From NCBI GenBank assembly GCA_039817385.1, contig JBCBVY010000004.1, positions 248,001-312,000 on the forward strand: DNA of 64,000 bases, read 5' to 3'. Each line of letters begins with the position of its first letter. Position 1 is the first letter of the stretch. The stretch comes from JBCBCP01 sp039817385. GTDB lineage: Bacteria; Pseudomonadota; Alphaproteobacteria; Rhodobacterales; Rhodobacteraceae. Below, in pieces: positions 58,369 through 64,000 of the stretch. The translations under genes were made by a program, and so were the position numbers. The notes under the pieces were generated by a model. The model ran no database searches. It worked only from the letters and a program-made list of their open reading frames with translations, and was not told the origin of the DNA.

Positions 58369-59682
58369 TCAATTCTGTAGCGGCCCCCAGCTTGGATCGG
58401 ACCCGCCCTCGGGTGTTTGCACGGGACGCAGGTTGCGGCCGGTAATATCGACGGAATAAAGCGTTGCCCGCCCCGCCGCGCCCTGCGTTTCGCGGGTGAA
58501 CATGATCACGCGGCCATTGGGCGACCATGTCGGCCCCTCGTCAAGGAAGGACGCGGTCAAGAGGCGCTCTTCACTGCCGTCAAGGCGCATCACGCCGATA
58601 TGGAACCGCCCGCGGGACTGCTTGGTAAAGGCAATGAGGTCACCGCGCGGCGACCAGACGGGCGTGCCGTAACGCCCGTCGCCAAAGCTGATACGCCGCG
58701 CCTCCCCGCCGGTGCTGGGCATCACGTAAAGCTGCTGGCTGCCGGAGCGGTCGGATTCGAACACGATCTGGCTGCCATCGGGGCTGAAGCTGGGCGCGGT
58801 CTCAATCGACGGCGTGCTCGTCAGCCGCGTGGCCGCGCCCGAGCCGATATCCATCGCGTAGATGTCGGTGTTGCTGCCGACGCTGAGCGAATAGACCACC
58901 ATGCGCCCGTTGGGGTGAAAGCGCGGCGCAAAGCTCATGGTGCCGTCCTGGTTTTCCAGCGCGCGCCGCTGCACGCTTCCCACATCCAGCACGTAGATGC
59001 GGGGAAAGCCCGTCTCGTAGCTTGTATAAAGCACGCGGTCCCCGGTCGCGGAAAACCGCGGGGCAAGGACCAGCGCGTTGGAATCCGTCAGGTACTGCAC
59101 GTTCGCGCCATCATAATCCATGATCGCCAGCCGCTTGCGGCGCGCGTCCTTCGGCCCGCTTTCGCTGACAAAGACGACGCGGCTGTCGAAATAGCCCAAC
59201 TCCCCGGTGATCCGGCTATAGACGGCGTCGGCCACCTTATGCGCCATGCGGCGCCAGCCATCGGCGGTGCCGGAAAACTGCAAGCCCGCGCCCAGTTCCC
59301 GGTCGGAAAAGACGTCATGCAAGCGGAATTTTACCAGCACCTGATTGCCATTCACCGCCACCGCGCCCGTGACCAGCGCTTGCGCGTTGATCGCCTTCCA
59401 ATCGGCATATTGCACCGGCGCGTTAAAACTGGCCGGGGTGGAGATATAGGCGCTGGACGGGATTTCGCGGAAAAGGCCAGAGCCGACAAGATCGGCTGAG
59501 ATGACCCGCGAAAGCTGGCGCGCAAGCTCGGTGGCCGCCGCATTCTCCGGCTGGAAATCGGGCACGGCGAATGGCAAGGGCTCGATCACGCCCTCGGTAA
59601 TCTCGATCCGCAGCGGGCCTTGGGCCAGCGCCGCGACGGCCATCATCCAGACCCCGAAGGCCCACATCATCACGCGTCTCAT
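58369..59682 (-). CDS. tolB: Tol-Pal periplasmic protein TolB
   Basis: 437 aa with a signal peptide (VMMWAFGVWMMAVAALAQG). An N-terminal domain of about 20-160 is followed by WD40-like beta-propeller repeats, seen as repeated LAPRFSATGDRVLYTSYETG, FAPRFHPNGRMVVYSLSVG, TAPSFSPDGSQIVFESDRSG and GPTWSPNGRVIMFTRETQG. It overlaps tolA by 4 nt. It relays between Pal and TolA in the periplasm. Confidence 0.96.
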   Translation of the reverse strand: MRRVMMWAFGVWMMAVAALAQGPLRIEITEGVIEPLPFAVPDFQPENAAATELARQLSRVISADLVGSGLFREIPSSAYISTPASFNAPVQYADWKAINAQALVTGAVAVNGNQVLVKFRLHDVFSDRELGAGLQFSGTADGWRRMAHKVADAVYSRITGELGYFDSRVVFVSESGPKDARRKRLAIMDYDGANVQYLTDSNALVLAPRFSATGDRVLYTSYETGFPRIYVLDVGSVQRRALENQDGTMSFAPRFHPNGRMVVYSLSVGSNTDIYAMDIGSGAATRLTSTPSIETAPSFSPDGSQIVFESDRSGSQQLYVMPSTGGEARRISFGDGRYGTPVWSPRGDLIAFTKQSRGRFHIGVMRLDGSEERLLTASFLDEGPTWSPNGRVIMFTRETQGAAGRATLYSVDITGRNLRPVQTPEGGSDPSWGPLQN

Positions 59683-60749
59683 CTGATCCGCATCCTTTCC
59701 GGATTGAATGTCATCTCGATCTCGCGCCAGCGGTCATATTTCTCGGCGGGCAGGTCAAAGCCGCGCGCGCCGCAGCGCAGGATCGCACGGCGCGCCGCGT
59801 CAAAGGCCTGCCCGGCCGCGCTGCGGCTGCCGCCTTCAAAACTGACCATGCGGATCGAGCCCTGGACCGGCGTGCCGTCACGGGTCATGTCCACGGCGAC
59901 CACCACGGTCGTCTCCAGCGCTTCGGTGCTGAGCGAGCCGACATTCCAGCATTGCGAGACCGCGACGCGCAGCGCGTCCTGCTCCCCGCGGCTCAGCGGT
60001 GGGCCGGAGGGCGCGGGGCGTGGCGCCGTCGCGGCCTCAGCGGCGGCAATGGCGGCCTGAACCGCCGCATCGGTGTCTGATTGCGCGGGGGCCGCGGCCT
60101 GCCGCACAGGGCGGGATGGGGGACGGATGGATGCCGTCGGCGCGGCAGAGGGCGCGGGTTCTTCCGCTTCGGTCACGGTTTCGGTTGTGGCGGCCTCGGG
60201 CGCTGTGGCCTCTTGCGCCTCGGCTTCGGTCTCGCCCGTCTCGGCCTCGGTCACAGCCTCTTGCTGCACGGGGTCCGGGCGCGCATCTGGCGCGGGCTCG
60301 ACCACGGCTTCGGGCGCAATGCGCTCCGCGGGGCGCGGGACGGGCCGGATGGAGAAGTCAGGCACCGGGGCCACGTCCGCCGCGGGCGGCGCTGGTGTTG
60401 GTGTTTCCAGCGTCACGTCCGGCTCCGGCTCGGGCGCGAGCGGCTGCGGCACCACCTCCGGCTGCGGTTCCGGCGTGGCCGCGGGCGGCGTCGGCGCCGT
60501 CACCTCCACTTCGGGGGCAGGCGGCGCAGGCTCTGGCAAAACCGCCTCGGGCACGGGCGGCTGGGCCACCTCAATCACCTGGCTTGGCGGGGTCTGCGCG
60601 GCCAGCATCGCCTCGAACGCGTCCGACGTGATCACCGACACTTCGCGCACCTCCACGGCAGGCGGCTCGGACCGAAAAACACCGCCGAGCAGGACAAAGG
60701 CCAAAAGACCCGCGTGCCCCACACCGGATATGACAAGCCCGGTGTCCAA
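59679..60749 (-). CDS. tolA: Tol-Pal protein TolA
   Basis: 356 aa. I find only a TTG start at 60749, five nt after the tolR stop; the N-terminus (DTGLVISGVGHAGLLAFVLLGGVFRSE) matches the expected short cytoplasmic lead and single helix. A long Pro/Glu/Ala/Val-rich periplasmic linker covers about 65-260. The C-terminal TonB-like domain (about 268-350) contains RGEQDALRVAVSQCWNVGSL and DMTRDGTPVQGSIRM. It links the TolQR motor to TolB-Pal. Confidence 0.9.
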   Translation of the reverse strand: MDTGLVISGVGHAGLLAFVLLGGVFRSEPPAVEVREVSVITSDAFEAMLAAQTPPSQVIEVAQPPVPEAVLPEPAPPAPEVEVTAPTPPAATPEPQPEVVPQPLAPEPEPDVTLETPTPAPPAADVAPVPDFSIRPVPRPAERIAPEAVVEPAPDARPDPVQQEAVTEAETGETEAEAQEATAPEAATTETVTEAEEPAPSAAPTASIRPPSRPVRQAAAPAQSDTDAAVQAAIAAAEAATAPRPAPSGPPLSRGEQDALRVAVSQCWNVGSLSTEALETTVVVAVDMTRDGTPVQGSIRMVSFEGGSRSAAGQAFDAARRAILRCGARGFDLPAEKYDRWREIEMTFNPERMRIR

Positions 60750-60753
60750 ACCC

Positions 60754-61224
60754 TCACCCGTCCCGCCCGTCCAGCGTCGGCCCGCCGGTGTCGGTCACAA
60801 GGCCGATATTGGCAAAGCCGCCCGCGTTCAGCGCGCCCATCACCTCCATCACGGTCGCATAAGGTACAGCCCCGTCAGCGCGCAGGAAAACACGGTCGTC
60901 TTCCCGCTCGGCGGCGATGGCGCGCAGGCGCGGCACCAGCGCGTCGCGGGCCACATCCGTGGTCATGATCTGCACGCCGCCCTCCGCGGTGATCGTCACG
61001 GTCAGCGGCTCTTCGGTGTCGGTGGGCAGCGCAGCGGCGGCGGTGCGCGGCAGCTCAACCGGCACGCCCACCGTCAGCAGCGGCGCAGCCACCATGAAGA
61101 TGATCAGCAGCACCATCATCACGTCCACGAAAGGCGTCACGTTGATCTCCGCCATCGGCTGGCTGCGGCGGCGGCGGCGGCGGCGCCCCCCGCCACGTTC
61201 ACCCTGAAGAACCGAGCCGCCCAT
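60754..61224 (-). CDS. tolR: Tol-Pal motor protein TolR
   Basis: 156 aa, ExbD/TolR family. A basic N-terminus rich in arginine (GERGGGRRRRRRRSQPMAEI) precedes NVTPFVDVMMVLLIIFMVAAPL with the conserved membrane Asp near residue 34. A periplasmic domain with ITAEGGVQIMTTDVARDALV follows. The Arg tract of seven residues is encoded by repeated CGG/CGC-like codons. It forms the proton-driven motor with TolQ, with which it overlaps by 1 nt. Confidence 0.94.
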   Translation of the reverse strand: MGGSVLQGERGGGRRRRRRRSQPMAEINVTPFVDVMMVLLIIFMVAAPLLTVGVPVELPRTAAAALPTDTEEPLTVTITAEGGVQIMTTDVARDALVPRLRAIAAEREDDRVFLRADGAVPYATVMEVMGALNAGGFANIGLVTDTGGPTLDGRDG

Positions 61225-61919
61225 CAGCCGTCCAACTGCCGCGACAGGATCGTCGCGAACTCATCCGAAAAGGCCTCGTAGCCGCCCACGATGCGGTCAC
61301 TGTCCGCGCTCAGCTTGTTGTAGAACACCACCGCCGGGATCGCCGCGAGAAGGCCCAGACCCGTGGCCAGCAGCGCCTCCGCAATGCCGGGGGCCACAAC
61401 GGCGAGGTTGGTGTTCTGCTGCTCCGCAATCTCAATAAAGGCGTTCATGATGCCCCAGACCGTGCCGAAAAGGCCCACAAACGGCGCGGTGGAGCCGATC
61501 GTCGCCAGCACCGGCAGGCCCTTTTGCAGCTCTTCGGCTTCTTTGTTGATGGCAACATCCATGCTGCGGTCGATCCGTGACGTGGCCCCGGCAATCAGCC
61601 CGCCATCCGCGCGGTGCGAGCGGCGCCACTCCATCATCCCGGCGGCAAAGATCCGCTCTGACCGGCCCCCGGGCGCCGTGCCGATGGTGTCAAACAGCTC
61701 ATCCAGCGGCTCGCCCGACCAGAATTGCGTGTCAAACCGGCCCGCCTCGCGCCGCGCGGCGCGGTAGAGGATGATCTTCTGAATGATGATGCCCCAGGCC
61801 CAGACGCTTGCGATGATGAGCGAGATCATCACCAGCTTCACCGTCAGGGTTGCGCGCGCATAAAGGCCCCAAAGGGAAAAATCCATGTCCTGCGCGAGCG
61901 CCAGCGTCTCTGCTTCCAT
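61224..61919 (-). CDS. tolQ: Tol-Pal motor protein TolQ
   Basis: 231 aa from the ATG at 61919; a GTG two codons upstream is less likely. The product has three membrane helices, at about 15-40 (ATLTVKLVMISLIIASVWAW), 130-155 and 165-190. The conserved segments are LATIGSTAPFVGLFGTVWGIMNAF and APGIAEALLATGLGLLAAIPAV. It is the MotA/ExbB-like stator. The gene order tolQ-tolR-tolA-tolB-pal-ybgF is the standard one. Confidence 0.95.
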   Translation of the reverse strand: MEAETLALAQDMDFSLWGLYARATLTVKLVMISLIIASVWAWGIIIQKIILYRAARREAGRFDTQFWSGEPLDELFDTIGTAPGGRSERIFAAGMMEWRRSHRADGGLIAGATSRIDRSMDVAINKEAEELQKGLPVLATIGSTAPFVGLFGTVWGIMNAFIEIAEQQNTNLAVVAPGIAEALLATGLGLLAAIPAVVFYNKLSADSDRIVGGYEAFSDEFATILSRQLDG

Positions 61920-62013
61920 TCCCACCGCCTCATGTCCCGAGCCTGTTTCCGGCCCTTGTTTGGCGCGATTCTACCGCAGCGGCGCGCGTTTTGCCAACTG
62001 AACTTGCCGCGCG

Positions 62014-62403
62014 CTATCCCATCTTTGCGCGGATTTCCGCAGGCAGGCGCACCGGTTTGCCTTCGGTTGTCATCAAAACCGCGCTCACTTCGGCCTCAAA
62101 CAGGACCTGATCGCCGCGCATCACCTTCTGGTCAAAAATCCAGCGCACGCCCTTTGCGTAATGGGTGCTGTGCACCTCCAGCCGGTCGCCAAGCCGTGCG
62201 GGCGCGCGGTAATCGGCCACAACCCGGGTGACGACAAAGATCAGCCCCGCCGCCTTCATCGCGTTTTGGTCCATGCCGAGCTGTTCGACCACCTCGGACC
62301 GGGGACGTTCGATGAACCGCAGGTAGTTGGCGTAGTACACCACCCCGCCCATGTCGGTGTCTTCATAGTAGACGGTCAGCGGAAAGATATGTGTGTCACT
62401 CAT
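62014..62403 (-). CDS. ybgC: Tol-Pal-associated acyl-CoA thioesterase YbgC
   Basis: 129 aa from the ATG at 62403 (MSDTHIFPLTVYYEDTDMGG); the upstream-extended frame is implausible. The hot-dog-fold signature YYEDTDMGGVVYYANYLRFIERPRSE contains the catalytic Asp of the YbgC family. It hydrolyses short acyl-CoA or acyl-ACP thioesters and is commonly the first gene of the tol operon. It lies 94 nt upstream of tolQ. Confidence 0.94.
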   Translation of the reverse strand: MSDTHIFPLTVYYEDTDMGGVVYYANYLRFIERPRSEVVEQLGMDQNAMKAAGLIFVVTRVVADYRAPARLGDRLEVHSTHYAKGVRWIFDQKVMRGDQVLFEAEVSAVLMTTEGKPVRLPAEIRAKMG

Positions 62404-62493
62404 GCGGCAGATTATTCCACGGGCACGCCGCGACGGAAAGCGAAAGGCGCGCCGTATCACATCCTGATTGCACCACGACCCAAGGACTTTTTC

Positions 62494-62985
62494 ATGACCC
62501 GCCCTATTACGCTGATCGCCATTCTCTTTCACGGGGCCATCTTTGGCTTTTTCTACGCGTGGATCTGCTCCACCATGTGGGGGCTGGACACGCTGCCTGC
62601 GGATCGCGCGATCGAAGCGATGAACGCCATGAACGCCTCCGTGCGCAACTTCGCCTTCGCACCCGCCTTCTTTGGCACGCCTTTTGTCTCGGGGCTGGCC
62701 GCGGTGCTGTGCTGGCGGGCAGGCGCACCGCGCGCCGCGGCCTTGTGCGGCGCGGCCGCAGCGCTCTATGCAGGGGGCGCGATGATCCTGACCATGCAGA
62801 TCAACGTGCCCATGAACCAGGCGCTTCTTAGGGTGACGCCAGAGATGATCGCGAATGACGCGGCAGCGATCTGGGCGGAGTATTCTCCACGCTGGCAGTT
62901 TTGGAACAGCGTGCGCACCGCGGTCTCAGGCACAGCGCTCGCGCTTGTCGCCATCGCCTACGGTCAGCTGCGCGCGCGCGCCTGA
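62494..62985 (+). CDS. DUF1772-like (anthrone oxygenase family) membrane protein
   Basis: 163 aa, ATG at 62494 with AAGGA eight to nine bases upstream. Four membrane helices are visible: ITLIAILFHGAIFGFFYAW, FFGTPFVSGLAAVLCWRA, RAAALCGAAAALYAGGAMIL and SGTALALVAIAYG. N-V-P-M-N and a conserved W lie in the second half (MQINVPMNQALL, and AAAIWAEYSPRWQFWNSVR), the DUF1772 pattern. Function is unknown. It is divergent from ybgC and convergent with the next gene, overlapping it by 22 nt. Confidence 0.78.
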   Translation: MTRPITLIAILFHGAIFGFFYAWICSTMWGLDTLPADRAIEAMNAMNASVRNFAFAPAFFGTPFVSGLAAVLCWRAGAPRAAALCGAAAALYAGGAMILTMQINVPMNQALLRVTPEMIANDAAAIWAEYSPRWQFWNSVRTAVSGTALALVAIAYGQLRARA

Positions 62986-63596
62986 TCCATTCGCGCGGCA
63001 AGGCGCAGGGCAAAGGACGCGTCCTGCGCCGCGGCGGGCAGAACCGGGTCATAGGCTGCCCGGATCACCGCCGCGATATCCGGGCGCAGCACCGTCGTCT
63101 CCCCCGCCACGGCGAGGGGGGAGGCCTCCCGAAACGCCAGATCCGACCACAGCAGCATCGACTGCACCGCCTGGCTCAGCGCGAGCGTCTGCGCGGGCAC
63201 AGCGCTCAGGTGTGTGTCCATGCGCAGAAAGACAAAGCAGGCCATGATCGCGCCCGAGGCGTCAAAGCGGAAGATCCGGTATTGGTTGGCATCCGCGTCC
63301 TTCAGCCGCTCCAGCAAAGGCCCAAGGTCCGGCACCAGCCGGTCCAGCCCCGGCACGCCCGCCAGATCGTTCCAATCCCGGGCAAAGAACCACATGAAAT
63401 TGCTGCCCAGTTCCGGATCCGTCTCTGCCATCTGGTGGCCTGCAAGCTGGCACAGCGCCTCAATCGCGCCCTTGATCGTGCCGAGCGTCGCGTCCTCCAC
63501 CCCGAAAACAACCGGCGCGATAGGCCGACCCCAGCGCGCGAAAGCAAATTCCCCGCTGCCCCGCCGAAACAGCGCCTCTATCTCTGCCGCATCCAT
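62964..63596 (-). CDS. conserved-looking protein of unknown function
   Basis: 210 aa that I do not recognise. No signal peptide or membrane segment is seen. Notable segments are GRPIAPVVFGVEDATLGTIKGAIEA (about 24-48) and SNFMWFFARDWNDLAGVPGLD (about 65-85). YRIFRFDASGAIMACFVFLRMD (about 106-127) and LLWSDLAFREASP are in the second half. The mixture of Trp/Phe-rich strands suggests a globular alpha/beta protein. It is 18 nt downstream of the MazG-like gene and probably co-transcribed with it. Confidence 0.7.
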   Translation of the reverse strand: MDAAEIEALFRRGSGEFAFARWGRPIAPVVFGVEDATLGTIKGAIEALCQLAGHQMAETDPELGSNFMWFFARDWNDLAGVPGLDRLVPDLGPLLERLKDADANQYRIFRFDASGAIMACFVFLRMDTHLSAVPAQTLALSQAVQSMLLWSDLAFREASPLAVAGETTVLRPDIAAVIRAAYDPVLPAAAQDASFALRLAARMDQARARS

Positions 63597-63614
63597 GTCC
63601 TGCCCTCCGCACCG

Positions 63615-63947
63615 CTAATCCGCGACATACCGGCCCCATTTGCGCGCGAGCGCCGCCGCCAGGTCAATGTCCTGCGACCGCGCAAAAAGCAGAACCATCG
63701 CCATCACATCGGCCAATTCATCCTCAACTGCCTGCTCCAGCGCCGCCGCGTCAAGCCCGCGCGCCCGCCCGCGCCCGGAGGCCGACAGGTACGCCGAATT
63801 CAGCTCGCCCACCTCTTCGGTCAGCTTTGCCAGATACCACAGCTCGTCCCGTGTGATCCCGCAGCGCGCCGCATAAAGGTCGGACACTCTTGCGCACAGT
63901 TCGGCAATTTCGCTTAGGCGTGGATCAGCTTCCATACGGCTTCCCAT
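63615..63947 (-). CDS. MazG-like nucleotide pyrophosphohydrolase
   Basis: 110 aa (or 106 from the ATG at 63935). The MazG motif EExxE appears as LTEEVGELNSAYL near 41-53, and the second acidic helix as EDELADVMAMVLLFA near 75-89 with the ExxD pair. This is the arrangement of small all-alpha NTP pyrophosphatases. The substrate may be a non-canonical or general nucleoside triphosphate. The gene starts next to the repeat at the window edge. Confidence 0.85.
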   Translation of the reverse strand: MGSRMEADPRLSEIAELCARVSDLYAARCGITRDELWYLAKLTEEVGELNSAYLSASGRGRARGLDAAALEQAVEDELADVMAMVLLFARSQDIDLAAALARKWGRYVAD

Positions 63948-63963
63948 GTCCCAAAGCCCCGCC

Positions 63964-64000
63964 CCTTCTCTGTTTCAAAAAATCCCGGGGGGTCGCCATT
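63964..64000 (+). repeat. dispersed core repeat, copy 3 (truncated at window edge)
   Basis: CCTTCTCTGTTTC followed by AAAAAATCCCGGGGGG matches the cores at 6006 and 11115 apart from a missing TTC triplet and one C-to-T change. The adjoining hairpin would lie outside the window. Confidence 0.7.

Overview
The window is about 64 kb of GC-rich, densely coding DNA with the gene content and order of a marine-type Rhodobacterales (Rhodobacteraceae/Roseobacter-group) alphaproteobacterium. The basis for this is: the ctaC-ctaB-small ORF-ctaG-ctaE-SURF1-thrC-M16 peptidase order, the tldD-dprA-topA order, the tad pilus locus with 59-residue Flp pilins and an OmpA-like lipoprotein, a BacNav sodium channel, and the ftsH-tilS-ybgF-pal-tolBARQ-ybgC order. 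I saw no rRNA, tRNA, CRISPR array, transposase or prophage. The assignment is inference; no database search was possible.

Layout. 0-5.3 kb: the 5' part of an SDR gene, DUF1178, Nudix, the molybdate importer modABC, an EcsC-like protein and a GNAT. 5.3-11 kb: flavin reductase, SulP transporter, then the purine-salvage cluster mtnP / LysE remnant / LysE / apt, followed by a voltage-gated sodium channel. 11-17.5 kb (minus strand): FAD-linked dehydrogenase, secreted metallo-beta-lactamase-fold protein, then a compact string ending the cytochrome oxidase operon (SURF1, thrC, M16 peptidase, GNAT). 17.6-21.1 kb: aa3-type cytochrome c oxidase subunits II and III and assembly factors. 21.3-27 kb: tldD, dprA, topA. 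27.2-29.9 kb: a two-subunit 3-oxoacid CoA-transferase whose genes are split by a LOV-domain sensor-kinase-like gene. 30-43.9 kb: a lytic transglycosylase and a complete-looking Tad/Flp pilus locus with four pilin genes in an A-B-A-B tandem duplication and a family-unassigned AAA ATPase at its end. 44-49.3 kb: DNA-repair-associated DEXH helicase and PdeM-like phosphoesterase, two paralogous membrane LytTR regulators and a DUF2306 protein. 49.2-51.9 kb: folD and fhs (C1-folate). 52-53.5 kb: a membrane cyclic-nucleotide-binding protein and a MOSC protein. 53.6-62.4 kb: ftsH, tilS and the Tol-Pal system. 62.5-64 kb: DUF1772, an unrecognised conserved-looking protein and a MazG-like protein.

How the parts fit. 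MtnP releases adenine from methylthioadenosine and Apt captures it as AMP, so their linkage is a functional salvage module. FolD and Fhs interconvert formate and one-carbon folates. The Tad genes cover pilin, prepilin peptidase, secretin, ATPase, platform and pilotin/TPR functions. The oxidase genes supply CuA subunit, subunit III, heme O synthesis and copper insertion, with subunit I lying elsewhere.

Intergenic DNA is unusually rich in palindromic repeats. They include a 32-bp core present in two identical copies and one variant copy, two REP/BIME-like paired hairpins, and a tandem double-hairpin unit between dprA and topA. The observations I rate highest are the LOV protein lacking its phospho-acceptor histidine between the CoA-transferase subunit genes, the pilin duplication with unequal divergence, the AAA ATPase of the tad locus, and a candidate CtrA site in front of dprA.
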